From Anthostomella pinea (lineage: Eukaryota > Ascomycota > Sordariomycetes > Xylariales > Xylariaceae), in assembly GCA_963556695.1 (NCBI GenBank), contig CAUWAG010000018.1, positions 1,984,001 through 2,048,000 of the forward strand: a stretch of 64,000 nucleotides of DNA, read 5' to 3'. Below are positions 22,882 to 37,073 of this stretch, piece by piece. Every line of letters starts with the position of its first letter. Positions within the stretch are counted from its first letter, which is position 1. A program made the translations under genes and the position numbers. The notes under the pieces were generated by a model that did not search any database, was not told the DNA's origin, and worked only from the letters and a program-made list of their open reading frames with translations.

Positions 22882-25800
22882 TGTTGCGTCTTTTGTGGTT
22901 TCTTGTGATGGTGTGGTCTTGGGTTGCTGGTGGTTTCCGGGTCATGATTGTGCTGGTGCGGTAATGGCAGTGCGTTGGATGGGTTCGTCGGACGGTCGGT
23001 TTCCTGGGTGTCAGATGGTTGGCGACGGATGCTTGTGCACAGCAAGTGGTTGATTGAGTGCGTAGGTATCTTAGATTAGGCGGTTGTTTTCGTGTTGATG
23101 GGAGCGTGATCTTGATTTCTTTCTTCGGTGGGCAGCTAGAAGCCCTGCACGGTATTGGCGCGCGGTGTTGGACAACAGACGTGGTGAGCTGTGGTGAATT
23201 GTGGTGAGATGACCAAGGGCCGCTGCCAGAGATAGGTGGTGCAGGAGATCAGAGGATGGATGATCGGTACGCACACCCGCGATGGAGGCGGAGGTATGAC
23301 TGTCTTTCGTCCGCGGTTGAAGGTACTCGTCTGTGAAGAATCCAAAAGAGATTGGGGCAGACAGACTGTTGGCTGTCACCTTGCGCCGGTCCTCTTGCGT
23401 GGTTGTGGGAGTTGAGGTGCACTGCGGTGCACTCGCGACTGTGCCTCCGACGAGTTGGTGGGCAGGGTGGAAGGTGGTCAGACGGTGCGGCAGAGGCCAA
23501 TGGGTGGGCGAGTGGCATGGATGAAGGGAGACGGACGGCTACTAATCAATGAGATGGTCAATTTGTGGCAATCGTTGATGTGCACACTCCGGGGCTGGCA
23601 GGTGTTGTGTGCACTCCAGGGCTGGCAGGCAATGGTGTTATGCCGGTCCGATAATAGAGGAATTTCATGGCAGCGCATGGGGCTGGGCTGTCTTGACTCC
23701 AATCTGAACTTGAAAGCTCCTACGAAAGACATCATCAACGTCGACCGATTCGTGGTGGGCTGGCTTATCGGTTTGGGCCTGCTGCTGCCTGGTCAGTTGA
23801 TTGTTTATTACACAGCGCTGGAAGATGATGGCAGACTCTTTGTTGCGTTTTATCTCATTCTTCCTTCATTCTATCTTGGAATCTGGACTCAGATTGTCGC
23901 GATGTCCTTTTGAGGCTATCAACGGTGTCTCTGACGCGCATATAAGGACTCGAGACATGGGTTTGGAAAACCACCCACTTATTGCTGTGTGGTGCGGAAG
24001 GCCTTCGAGCCGGATCGAATATCTGTAGGTCTGGGACTGTTTTGGATTTCTCATGCAGTTTGGATATTCTAGAAGCACTTTCAGAACATGCATTGCATTG
24101 GTTTATCTTTGGCACTTGCTGGCTGCGACTCGGATGAAGCCCACATCGATACTTTTGCTTGAGAGGTCACATGATGCCATCGTCTAGCAACGAAATGGAG
24201 GTTGTAGTGGAAATTTATGTGTGTTGAATTGCCTGTATACATCTCATGAGGCTCTCTACACTCCTAGGTACACTTTCAATATCTTTCACCATTGTTTAAA
24301 AGCCAGGGAGTGGAGGCAGAGCGGACCCCTATTCCACCCACCTCCTGTTCCACCGGCATTGAACTCAGCCATCGGCTCTGTCGATGCCAGAAGTCTAACA
24401 AGGCCGAATGAATAGGATATAGTTGGATACGTCTCTGGATGCCGAGGAGTCTATCGAAACACAGTCACGATGAGGATAAAATCGAAATATAGGTACATGT
24501 ATGCTCGACCTAATTTCTACGGTGGTTGACGCGCCTAGATCAAGGTCTTGCAGTCTTAATTTTCACTACTGGATTTGCAACCTTTCGGGTGATTCAGTGA
24601 CATACGCGCAAGCCTGGACACCTCATAGGCACTTCAATTAATCCTCAACAGTGTACATGAGAATAAATACAGCCCTATGTACAGCATAGGAAGGACGTCG
24701 GTCCTTGTGTCACCTCCCCTGTCAAGTACGGGTTATCTGGTAGACCTGGGTGCACATGACAGCCTGATCACCAGGGCCGGATCACCAAGAGACAATGCAC
24801 ATGATGGAACCGTAGCTCCATGCTGATTTCATCTTGCAGCCTCGTCGCGGAGGGGCGGTGGGAGGACATTCATCCGAAGGATAGAACGGGTCCAGATCAT
24901 CCTTCATGTCAACGACCGGAATTGCAACCACACGTCACACGAAGCCTTCCACCTGCGCAAGGACACAATTATCACACAAACGGCAGATGACATCGGCAAC
25001 CTCGTCCGCGGTATGCAGTGGAGCGGCGGCTGCCGTATCATCTGTCAGAAGTCTGTCATCCCATCCCCTTTTCCGCCGTTGCACCAGCAAGGCCAGGCTG
25101 AGGTACGCACACGCCAGCTGTAGTACTGTTTGCTACATAAATACCAATCTGCAGCAAGGCTACAGCCTGCCTTGCCGGCCGGCCCGTACGACGTTGGGGT
25201 CACCGCACGAGTGTAACCCTATGTACAGACGTGCAGTTCTGCAGTACTGTGCCCGCACATTGCTCGCCGCCCCATCGGCACATGCATGTCATGTAACGGC
25301 GGGGGCCACATGCGGCCGGGACGAGCCGTGACTCCTGTGATATGCAGGCTGCAGCATGCCCAGCACACGGATGTGTTTCGAGAGTGAGGTTGTGCGTACT
25401 TTATGTATGCGACGTCGGTGTAGCACAGTTTGTCCGTACGACTCGGCGCATACCAGTACGATCCACCCCAACCTGGCTGTAAGCGGGCAATAGACGATGT
25501 CTCCTTCGAGTAACATTACCTATTTATATGCTGATTCGACTGGGAGGATGATGCGGAAGGATGTGCATGCAGCTGAACCGCCCCGGACTGCGCCTGCTCA
25601 CCAGCTTCTGCAGGCAACCTATCCATGTAATACGCCGTGGTAGTAGCCTTGCCTAGGACTCGTCCTTGATTTGCGAAGAAAAGTCCTCGCAGGAGGCACC
25701 TGTTACCGTAGATTGGACAATCACTCGGCCATGCGACTAGAGGCTTAGGTATGTCTGCGCTACATTAAAGATTAGAATTAGTACGGCAATGATGTGCCTT

Positions 25801-27147
25801 GCCTTGTTGTAGTCAAGCCCGGCTAGGCTTCCCGTCGGATGCCGAGATGAACCCTCTCGGCGCTAGCCTGAGAGCCTTCAACTTGGGGTCCGACAGTCGG
25901 ACAGAAACACCTATAAGATGGCATCCCGCTGATTCCTGAGAGAGTACTTATCAGTATATGCTGTCGACTTCGAAGCGTTTTTTTCAACGTACTGTTTGCT
26001 ACCTAGGTTTCCACCCCTCCGAGTCTGACCCAGTGCCTCTCAAGTCTGGTGTTATCATAACGGCTTGCACATTCACCTGTGTTGAGCTGTCAGCCTTTAT
26101 ACATAAATAAAGATTTGCTCTACCTACTTTCGAAAGCCCACCAGAACTACGCCACCACATCACGAGGAGATAGGCCAGCCATCTCGCTTTCCTCATCATG
26201 TCGAGATACGGCTTCCAGGTCTGGTTCCAAAGCCAGTGCGCTCAACCATCTCAGCGTTCAGTTTCGGCTGCTATATGTCCTTGTTCATCTTGCTTCAACG
26301 CGTCGGGACATAATGATGTGAGCGACAACCCCTCTGGTGGTGACCCAAACAAGCGGCAAAGTTTGCTAACCAGGCTCTTGCAAAGGTTCGCAAAGCATCT
26401 CTTCAAACATCCGGCAGGCGGCCCGACTTCTTGGCACGACGCGGTAGTTGGGAGAGCATCGACTCGGACGTCGTTCCGCTCTGTTCCCCTGCAGCTGTAG
26501 AGCAGTTGACGCCCCGATCGAGTTGCGAAACCCTGGTTTGATTCGAGGTCGGCGAATGATACGACTATGTGATATTGCCACTGAGAATCTCTGAGGAGCA
26601 AGATGGAGTTCGTGAGTTCGGGATGCTTCGAATGCGGCCAGGGTTATAATCGGTTTGCTGGCATTGAAGAAAAGGGCAGAGATAAGCTTCCTGGCTTCCT
26701 GGCGGGTCTCAACGCTAAGGTTTGGGTCCGGCAGCTTAGGGGCTTGGGGTGGTCCATGCGGGGCGTCCCCGGGCGTTTCAGCACGGCAGAACGGGATTCG
26801 GCCTGTATTACAGGGTATTTAAATAGCCGCTTATCGATACCTACCTAGGTACCTAGGTACTGAGCTTGGGTCACGTCTAACGTCATTGGGATGTAACTGA
26901 CGGGACTGATTGGACCGACACTGAAGTCTGAAGCTCTGCCGTCTTTCTGATTCTGGCCGACTTCAACGAAATAATATCAGCTTGGTTTATACAATACCTC
27001 TTACTAATTGCCTTTCTTGTGGCAGACTGGCAGTTGATCTTCTTCTATTCGTTCCAAACATTCAAGAACTGGTTTGCCGACTCGAGCAAGGCTTCAAAAA
27101 TCCGGCACGTCACGAGCAATCCTTATAGAGGTTGAAGGCTCGCGTGC
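22882..27147. other. Gene-poor stretch of about 4.3 kb
   Basis: No gene is supported. A plus frame at 23455-23913 ends in a hydrophobic run (VVGWLIGLGLLLPGQLIVYY) but has no convincing start or family features. A 27-bp imperfect tandem duplication containing CTCC(G/A)GGGCTGGCAGG occurs at about 23575-23632. The palindromic repeat CCTAGGTACCTAGGTAC lies at about 26844-26860, a word common in fungal intergenic DNA. The last 200 bases probably form the promoter of the kinase gene at 27148. Confidence 0.5.
26843..26861. repeat. CCTAGGTA palindromic tandem repeat
   Basis: Two overlapping copies of the self-complementary word CCTAGGTA. It can form a small cruciform; no function is implied. Confidence 0.8.
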
Positions 27148-28331
27148 ATGCCCGGCGTAGTCCGCCTCAAGCACATCGCCAACATCCTAAGCCGTCCAAT
27201 GCTCGCTAAACACCTGACTACAATGTCTCCGAAGGTCGATCAGGCAATCATCGAGTCATTGGGCCTCGACCCTGACGTTACTCAGATTGCTTCCCATGGC
27301 GGGTCCGGCTTTGCGTCGACATTCAAGCTGAGCTCAGGCCTGGATGGCAAGGACGTAAACTACTTCGTCAAGACGGGGACAGGTTCCGATTCAGAACTCA
27401 TGTTCAAAGGTTGGCCAAGGTTCAATCGAAAAATAAAAACAAATCGGGAAGGCTGATTCTTCTGCTATAGGAGAGCACGCATCTCTCAACGCCATTCACA
27501 GTGCAGTTCCCAACTTCTGCCCAAACTCCTACGCCAACGGGGTGTTTCAAGATGAATCCAACAAATTCTTCATGGTGACCGATTTCCTGGACCTTGGATC
27601 ATCAGCGCCAGGTGGCTCAGGGGATTCACTGGCCAAGAAGCTGGCCAAACTACATACGACACCTGCCCCTATCCCTGAAGGCTTCGACAAGCCCATGTAC
27701 GGCTTCCCAGTCACTACGTGCTGCGGCTCTTCACCGCAGGACAACTCATGGAAAGCGTCGTGGGCCGACTTTTATGCCAACAACAGACTGCGTACCATTT
27801 TACGAGACGGGATCAACAATCACGGCGGCGACCCAGAGCTCTCCAAGGCGGTAGAGAAAACCGCGAGCACCGTGGTGCCACGACTACTAGGAGACGATCA
27901 CATCAAAGGCATACAGCCGGTAGTTATCCACGGCGACTTGTGGAGCGGTAACCACGGCCGAGGAAGGATTGCGGGCCAGGGCGGTGTCGAAGAGGTGGTA
28001 TTCGACCCTTCCTGCGTATACGGCCACTCGGAGTATGAGTTGGGTATCATGCGCATGTTTGGAGGGTTTGAAGGCAGCTTTTGGAAAGAGTATGAGAGTC
28101 TCGTACCCAAGGCCGAGCCCAAGGAGGAATGGGCAGATCGTGTCGCACTATACGAGCTGTGAGTCTCGAAGTTCTCCATGGCTCCTAAAAGTGATAGAGA
28201 CAGAGGCCGGAGTTGAATCAGGCTGACAACTTCGCAGATATCACCATCTGAATCACTGGGCGTTGTTCGGAGGAAGTTACAAAAGCGGCGCAATGTCGAT
28301 TATGAGGAAGCTCAATTCCAAGTATGGTTGA
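27148..28331 (+). CDS. Fructosamine/ketosamine-3-kinase family protein
   Basis: Three exons (27148-27409, 27471-28158, 28238-28331) give 347 residues. Starting instead at the in-frame ATG at 27223 gives 322, which matches the usual fungal start: the protein then opens MSPKVDQAIIESLGLD and reaches the glycine-rich SHGGSGFASTFKL quickly. The kinase-like core includes KTGTGSDSELMFKGEHASL, the catalytic loop VIHGDLWSGNHG, and the metal-binding segment VFDPSCVYGHSEYELG, all diagnostic of the FN3K family. These cytosolic enzymes phosphorylate sugar-amine adducts on proteins so that they decompose (deglycation repair). The C-terminus (YHHLNHWALFGGSYKSGA) is also typical. The extra 25 N-terminal residues are basic and might be a targeting extension or simply untranslated leader. 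Confidence 0.92.
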
Positions 28332-28824
28332 GAGGTAGGCTATACATGGCATAGACCTACTCTGGACTGATGAGTTTGGATGCCTGTTCTTCGTAAGGAT
28401 AGAGAACTCGATGTGCTTCGTAACCGGAATGTGGCCCGCTGTGATTACTAACAGTTTCTAGTTGCCGAGAATCTAGCAACTCAGAAACAGCATTTAGAAG
28501 AGTACCTACGTATGAACCGGTAGACAGATTGAGACAAAGCAGCAAATTATCTTGGCAGCGTTTTCTCGCCGCCAAAGAACAAATCGACGGAATCAGTTCT
28601 CATATAGCGCTACATACCGGCCTGTTATCCGGGCGGGTCCGATCCGCGCCCCATTCCCGTCGTGGAGCAAGCCTCGACTCTCTAGATTCAACACCCGGTC
28701 TTCAACTTCATTACCTACCTTAGTCACGCGACTTGTGCCGCGTTTCACCAAAGTCTTGCCTCCCTTGAGTGCCCTGCTGTGTTTTGGGTTCTTTGCCACC
28801 TAGGTTTCACTTAGAACGACAAGC
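28332..28824. other. Intergenic between tandem plus-strand genes
   Basis: This is the 3' flank of the fructosamine kinase gene and the promoter of the riboside kinase gene. Nothing else is recognised. Confidence 0.5.
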
Positions 28825-29886
28825 ATGACGCACGACGGCCGCAAGGCGGTCATCGTCGGCATCAGCGGGGCATCGTCGAGCGGCAAAACGACGCTGGCGC
28901 GGCTGTTGCGCGACATCTTCTCAAACACCTTCATCCTGCACGAGGACGACTTCTACCGGCCCGAAGCCGAGTAAGTCGTTCCGGACTGCCCATCTCTGGG
29001 TCTCTGTTGTGGACTCACCGTCACATCGCAGACGACTTTTGAGCTTGCTTTTGAGAGATTGATTAACCTTCCTCACAGACTCCCCACCAAAGATGGCTTC
29101 CTCGATTGGGACTGCGCCGAGGCGCTCAACGTACCCTGTATGGTGCGGGCGCTGGAGCACATCAGCGCTGAGGGCACATGTCCCGTAGGTTGCTAGCCAG
29201 GAACCGATTACGCATTGGCTGCGGAAATCTTCCGCCTCTCTACCGAGTAGACGACAGACACTGACTGACTGACTGACTGCGCACAGCCCTTTGTCAATTC
29301 CAAGGAGGACAAGAACTCCGTCGGCGCGTGCCCGGTCTCGGACACCAAGATCGGCGCCATGAAGCAGAAAGTGCAGTCGTGGCTCGCGCCGGGCCAGCCG
29401 GGGCACAGCCTCTTCACGGCCTCCTCCCCGTCGTCGTCTTCGTCTTCTCCGTCGTCGTCTTCTTCTCCCTCAGCCCCACCACTACGCATCTGCCTCCTGG
29501 ACGGCTTCCTCCTGTACTCCCCGCAGAAACTCCAGCCCGTCATGGACCTCCTCGACCTCAAGCTCTTCCTGCGCGTGCGCCAGGCCAAGGCCTTGCAGCG
29601 CCGCCAAGCGCGCGACGGCTACGTCACGCTCGAGGGCTTTTGGAAGGACCCTCCCGGGTACGTCGACAAGGTCGTATGGCCCAACTACGCCGAGGCGCAC
29701 GCGTGGCTGTTTGCGGACGGCGATGTGGAGGGTGGCAGGCTGGACGAGAGCGTGTTGAGGGGGACGGGGGTGCTGGTGCAGGATGCCGGGACTGAGGGCG
29801 TGGATGTCGATATGGAGACTATGCTTGAGTGGGCGGTTGATACGCTGATGAAGGGTCTCGAGGAGGTGGGTGGGAGGGGGCGGTAG
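28825..29886 (+). CDS. Nicotinamide riboside kinase
   Basis: Three exons (28825-28970, 29079-29184, 29287-29886) give 283 residues. The P-loop is GISGASSSGKTTLA near residues 13-26, followed by HEDDFYRPEAELP and DGFLDWDCAEAL, which are signatures of the NRK family. The lid/catalytic part reads ICLLDGFLLYSP and FLRVRQAKALQRRQARDGY. The enzyme phosphorylates nicotinamide riboside to NMN in cytosolic NAD salvage. Between these blocks lies a low-complexity serine run (about residues 130-150) encoded by TC-rich codons, probably a disordered loop and an insertion relative to yeast and animal enzymes. Intron 2 contains a small GACT tandem repeat. The start is supported by the immediate P-loop. Confidence 0.93.
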
Positions 29887-30347
29887 GGGGATGACGTTGG
29901 ATATGAAAGGAGAAGCTTGGGGGATGATTGTGGTAGGGTTTGCCGGCGGTCTGTGGTAACAGCATCGTATGTGGAGTTTATATACGATTCACATCATCCG
30001 GCCATGTGAACGTGACCAGTAGAGCGGCTTACAGCGGACTTACAATCGCGTGGGTTCTGGTTAACATCATCGCGAAGTCATCAGGTTTCATCGCTTTCCT
30101 AAGCACGGAGTGTCGTTGTCTACCACAGCAAGATGACGCAACTGGACGGATTTGAGCAACACTGCTCGAATGTTATGTTGGATCTTTATCTTGACGCGAG
30201 TACGCGCCACCTAACCACTGCGCGTGCAACCAAGGCCGTTGAAGGCAAGCACAGTCCAGTCATCCAAACTGCAAAGTCTGTCCTCCCGGTATCTTTAGAC
30301 TCTGCCAATTGGCATTTCCAGCATGGTCACCTTTTACATCACACGAA
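29887..30347. other. Intergenic between convergent genes
   Basis: This is the shared 3' flank of the riboside kinase gene and the mannosyltransferase gene. No gene is recognised. Confidence 0.5.
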
Positions 30348-31985
30348 TCAGCCAAGACAGACGCGTCTCATGGAATTGGAAGAGAGGCACATACCAGGTT
30401 CGATGGTCAACATTTTTCTCGTGCCGCAAAACATGCCACTCCGAGCCCGTCGGCGTACCTGCTCCCAATGTCCATCCGCGCCCTCGCCAACCCAGACTTC
30501 TTCCATGAAGTCGTCGCCTTCCCAGAGACCCCGATGGGGGTTGTGCTTGGGCATGCCGGCAACACGGCTCAGTATGGCTTGTGGGATGACGAACAGACGT
30601 TCCCATTTCTGAGCCCAGCGCATCCAGCGCAGCATGTCGGGTCTATACACCACGCGGACATACGGGTTGACGTAAACGCCTACATTGGCATCGGCAGCCG
30701 GGACGTGCCCATCGTTGCCTTTGGCTACCTGGCTCACATCGGCTAGGAACAAGCAGCATTCGCAGGCTTCATAGAACATATCTGGCTCGTAGCGAAAACG
30801 CACCGGTGCGGTGGCGTTCCTCGGGCTCGCAGGCTGGACGACGTGGTGGCCGACCTCCCGAAAACCGGGACGCGACAGCGACGGAAGCGCATTCTGCACG
30901 TGTCTCGCCTCCACTGAGACGATCCCGCCCCAGCAGGACGCCACGGGTACTGCATCAGTCTCCGCGAGCATGGCGGCGCGGGATATGCCTCGGCCGGCTC
31001 TCGTGAAGATGGGGAACATGGGGACGCCGGTCGAGTAGCCCTCGACGTCGCGCAATGCAAAGGTATCGTAGTACAAGAATGGGGTGAAGTAATCAAGACC
31101 GCACGCGGCGAGGTAGTGCGTCTTCCCGTCCTCCTCACCCACGTTTGTGTTGAAGATCAGGTGTGCGGCGTCGATGGCGCGGAAGGCGATGTCGTTGAGG
31201 AAGACGACTTTGTCGTATCGGGCGGCATCCGGGCCAACAGACACGTCGAGGGGCCGTAGGGCGCGGTTGCGCATCTCGGAGAGGTAGGCCAGGCGTTTGG
31301 AGCGCCGCGTGCTACCGTCCGGAAGGACGAAGGAGGCGAAATCCCCTCCCCCCTGCAGCTGCATTTCGGGCTCGGGCTGGGGCTTATCACTACTGCTGCT
31401 ACCGTGATGACTACCATCGTGCACAAGGGCGTGGCGACAGCGCAACTTGCCCTTCAGCTCCGCGAGGGCCATTTCTTCCTTCGCCCCGCCGGCATTCTCG
31501 TAGATACTGAGGAAGACGTTGTCATAGCCCACGAGGGTGATGAGCTCCAAGACAGACTCGCCCCACGCGCCGTTCACCAGGTCGCCTTCCGGGTCGTACA
31601 GAGTAGCACTAATAAATATCTTCTCGTTTCCCGGATTCGCGCAGCCGGGCCCCGGGGCGCCTGAGGCTGTTGTTGCTCGACATCGCGACTCCAGCGCTGC
31701 GTAGTGCGGCGGCGGCCGGTTGTAGGACGGCGCGAAGATGGGCGTCGCCAGTACGACTGCTAGAGCTGCGATGGACAGGCATTTCCCCGGCGATTTGACG
31801 CTCGCGGTGATGGTCCTGGCGGAGAGCCTGCCGAGTCGATGGGCCAGGTATCGTGATCGCAGGCGCCACCACCATGCGACGGGCTTGTCGTCGCTCTCGG
31901 TGGCCTTTTCTCTCAAGGGCTCACGCTCGCCGGCTTTGGCCATTGAAGTGGACGGAAAGCTTGGAGTGTGGGCATCAGAGCTCAT
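30348..31985 (-). CDS. GT69 alpha-1,3-mannosyltransferase-like protein (CAP59/CMT1 family)
   Basis: One exon of 545 residues. The N-terminus is cytosolic and basic, then a single hydrophobic anchor (CLSIAALAVVLATPIFAP, about residues 69-86) predicts a type II Golgi membrane protein. The lumenal domain opens KIFISATLYDPEGDLVNGAW, then LVGYDNVFLSIYEN. Further conserved blocks are LAYLSEMRNRALRPL, RYDKVVFLNDIAF, and ACGLDYFTPFLYYDTFALRD, followed by a cysteine motif (ACECCLFLADV). These are the hallmark blocks of the cryptococcal mannosyltransferase/CAP59 family. Such enzymes add mannose during glycan or capsule-like polysaccharide synthesis. In filamentous ascomycetes the acceptor is mostly unknown. 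Length and block order are complete. Confidence 0.92.
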   Translation of the reverse strand: MSSDAHTPSFPSTSMAKAGEREPLREKATESDDKPVAWWWRLRSRYLAHRLGRLSARTITASVKSPGKCLSIAALAVVLATPIFAPSYNRPPPHYAALESRCRATTASGAPGPGCANPGNEKIFISATLYDPEGDLVNGAWGESVLELITLVGYDNVFLSIYENAGGAKEEMALAELKGKLRCRHALVHDGSHHGSSSSDKPQPEPEMQLQGGGDFASFVLPDGSTRRSKRLAYLSEMRNRALRPLDVSVGPDAARYDKVVFLNDIAFRAIDAAHLIFNTNVGEEDGKTHYLAACGLDYFTPFLYYDTFALRDVEGYSTGVPMFPIFTRAGRGISRAAMLAETDAVPVASCWGGIVSVEARHVQNALPSLSRPGFREVGHHVVQPASPRNATAPVRFRYEPDMFYEACECCLFLADVSQVAKGNDGHVPAADANVGVYVNPYVRVVYRPDMLRWMRWAQKWERLFVIPQAILSRVAGMPKHNPHRGLWEGDDFMEEVWVGEGADGHWEQVRRRARSGMFCGTRKMLTIEPGMCLSSNSMRRVCLG

Positions 31986-32436
31986 CCGCTGAGAGTACGC
32001 CGAAGGCGATTACCAGGGATAGAGCAACGAAAGCCTGACTTCATGTTTAGACTTGAAGGATCAAGTCAGCTTGCGTTGGGTGAGAAGCTGGTCTGTGCCT
32101 TTATTGTATAATTCGGTAAGAGCATATTATCTGCAGGTGCATAGGACTTTCTCACATCACCCCAATGACGGATCGCACGTCTGTCAGAGAATACCGCGGT
32201 GCGGTGCTAATGAAACTCTCTCAATCGTTTGCTATCTTTGCTTCCGCTCCATAGACCAATTCTAGTCAAGGTTCGTGCTTCGGGTGAAATAAGGAGCGAC
32301 TCTAGGTTCAAACAGACGGTGCCTTTTTCCAAATCAGGGGCATAGGTACCAAATCTAATAATTACGGTCCTTTTTTGAGGACAGAGTCATGATTAATCCC
32401 AGAGCTATTATACAGACCGCGTCCATCATTTATTAA
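31986..32436. other. Intergenic
   Basis: This lies between the mannosyltransferase promoter side and the end of the HET gene. It has a somewhat AT-rich segment at about 32370-32445 with TTATTAATTATT, likely the 3' processing region of the HET gene. No gene is recognised. Confidence 0.5.
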
Positions 32437-34411
32437 TTATTCAAACCTCAGTATTTCGCATTTCCCTTGATCAAACGCCTCGCCCTCCATGATACCATGA
32501 ACATAACTCTCCCCCACGGTCCTCCATCGGTCGCCCCTGCGTCTAGCCACAATAGGGGCCCGATGGCCCTGTAGTACGAGGACGTGATCCCCGACTCTGG
32601 AATCCCGTGGCCCGAGGCCCATGTAGCCCTTTTCCGTGACCAAGAACCGCCGCTGCTTCGTGGTTCCGATCCGGCCGAAGAACTGCAGATACGGGGTGTC
32701 GCCCAGCAGTCCGCGCAGGACCACCAGAGCAAGGTGGATTCTCGCGAGCTGAGCCAACCCCTTGGATCCCTGTGGCGGTGTTTGGCCAGTCTGTTCGGTC
32801 AGTATCCTGTCGAAGTCTTGGCATTGTTTCCTCGCCCCGGCCTGGGCGTTCTCGTACTTGTTCAGGGGGTCGTTTCCGTAGACGATGTTCCAGAGCGCCT
32901 CGAGCGCAGTCTGCTTGGTGGGTGTATAGACACCGCCTGGGTGGGCATCCTCGGCCATCTTTTTCGCGGTCATGTAGAAGCGGCAGAAGGTGACACCGCT
33001 CATCCAGGCGCCTACCAGGTTTGCCAGGTTACTCGCCGCAACGCGTGCTGGCGCGGGAGCATTTGCCATGCTGTTGCTTGCGATGGAGTCGAATTTGAAA
33101 CCTTGGAGACACAGGAGGTTCCCGTCGAAGGTGGCAACTGTCTTATGCAGACTGGTACCGCCCGCGTCCCATCCGCCTCCGGACCCCTTCCAGCCGTCGT
33201 AGGTCCGGCTGATCAGCTGATCTGGCAGAGGTTCCTCGTTCCTGTCGAACTTGTAGTCGATTGCCCACGAAGGCAGATCGGGCGGGTCTGTCGGCTTGCA
33301 GCCTCGGCAGATGGCGAGGACTTGCAGGTTGCTGGTCTGCGAAAGATACGTTCTTGTGAACTGCGTGAATACGTGGCTGATATCTGCCGCACTAGAGTGT
33401 CATACGTCAGCGATTTTTTCAGACTACCTAAGTGGTATGCATAGTTATGGGACCTTGGCGACGTATGTCTCAATGTAACAGCTAGGAGGAGGGACGGGAA
33501 TAAGAAGAGAGAATCACATACTAATTAACGTCGATAGGCACTTGGTCAATTTGCTCAGACACGAGGCCCATGAACGCATAAATCTTATCCCTGGGGTCCG
33601 TAGAATCCTTGTGCCAAGCCACAGTCATGCGAGCAAATATATCATCGGTCGAATCCTCAGGCCAGTTCCGAAAGCGCAGCATCGTACCCAAGTGATTCTG
33701 GACCTCGAAGTTGGTCCTCGACATATTGAAAGCCTCCTCGATGAGAACCCAATCCATCTGAAAGGAGCCGCAGACGACCGTGGCGCAGGGACTCAAGGCG
33801 AGCTCCTGTATAACCCACACCCTCGTGAACCACGGCCGCGAGAAGAGCGAGTTGAAGGCGGCGGCGGACCTCAGTCGCTCCGGCGGACTGCGCATGCGCT
33901 TCCACAGCGAGTCCTCTTCGCCCGGCAGCTCGCCGCGCGCCATCTGCTTCCAGTTGTAGTAGTTGAATTTCTCGCCGCCGTAGTTGGAGGCCATGAACTC
34001 GACGGCCTGGAAGGCAGACCTGGTGTGGAGATCGTGCTCCCCTAGCCATATGATGGTGCGCCGGGAAGACTTGTAGATGTCGCGCATCAGAGGTACCTGC
34101 TTGTTCTTCTCGGGGATGTCGCCCTGGTTGATGCATATTGCATCTACCCAAAGTGTCCTCGGACGATCTGGAGACCTGAGGCGTAGCAGAGCTGCGTGGA
34201 GATTTCGCGTCGTAGCGAAGGGCAAGCCGTTGACTAGGATTTTGACTTTGTCTGTTTCCTGGCCCCAGCAGTAAGATAGAGCTTCGTACTGGATTTCTGT
34301 CGAGACAGGCACGTTTCGAACTTGACAGCGAATGACACCCTGGGTGCCCGGTAGGATGTCCAACAGTCGGAATTGCCGTTCTAGAAGAGGCTGGTACACG
34401 TACTCTGCCAT
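32437..34411 (-). CDS. Heterokaryon incompatibility (HET) domain protein
   Basis: Two exons, 33522-34411 and 32437-33391, give 614 residues. The donor GTATGT and acceptor CTAG keep frame (VPIDVNYAADISHVF). The HET domain occupies about residues 40-200. Its blocks are YEALSYCWG, then LRLRSPDRPRTLWVDAICINQ, then QVPLMRDIYKSSRRTIIWLGE, then FSRPWFTRVWVIQELAL. The DPRDKIYAFMGL motif and a tail segment ending VGDHVLVLQG follow, the latter being the usual end of long HET proteins. HET proteins trigger death of fused cells that differ in allele, often paired with another locus. No NACHT or WD repeats are visible, so any partner is not encoded within this protein. The gene is intact. It sits in a HET, glucoamylase and empty-DNA neighbourhood typical of accessory regions. 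Confidence 0.93.
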
Positions 34412-35003
34412 CTTCGAAGGTGAAGAGGTCTCACCGTATCAGGAACGAGGGGTATAAGATACGAAACGAGCGCGCCCCGACACGGGCTCGAGGTCATACT
34501 TAGCTACGGTGTGATCATTGTGAGATATGACACGCAAGGCTGCCGAACCAGAGTATGATGAGAGCTGATGGTCAGAGAGGAGATTGGTTATTACGCGTGG
34601 AATCATAGCTGGAGGGAGGCTCTTCTTCTTGACCGGGGTCGCTAGTGCTGACTCTGATAGGCACGGCGGAGCGATGCCCCTTTCCAGGGGGGTTGACCGT
34701 AGATCCCGGCTCCACTTAAGTGTAGCGTGGAGGAAAGAAAAAGGCTATCATGTTTCCCTCACACTGGATCTCGTAAGCACCATAAGATCTATTATGCACC
34801 AGTTAAAAGCTTGTAGACAGTAGCTAATCATATTCGAGGCTTCGCTCTCCTGAGCAGACACCTTGCCATGTAAACACCAGAGTCACTCTGGACCAAGCGA
34901 AAAGGAGCTGTGCCGTCAAACTTCCCCTTCCGCCCATTCAACCCAACCTCTCAACCAAGCCTCATCCCCAAATAAACCAAATGCCCTGGAGAACAGCGTC
35001 ACT
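34412..35003. other. Intergenic
   Basis: This is the promoter side of the HET gene and the 3' flank of the glucoamylase gene. No gene is recognised. Confidence 0.5.

Positions 35004-37073
<2,070 letters not shown>

Noticed and set aside
23455..23913. Plus frame ending in hydrophobic segments, possibly a membrane protein
   Set aside because: No credible start, the first half is translated repeat, and no intron model extends it.
30302..30746. Plus frame opposite the mannosyltransferase C-terminus
   Set aside because: Shadow of the well-supported minus-strand gene.
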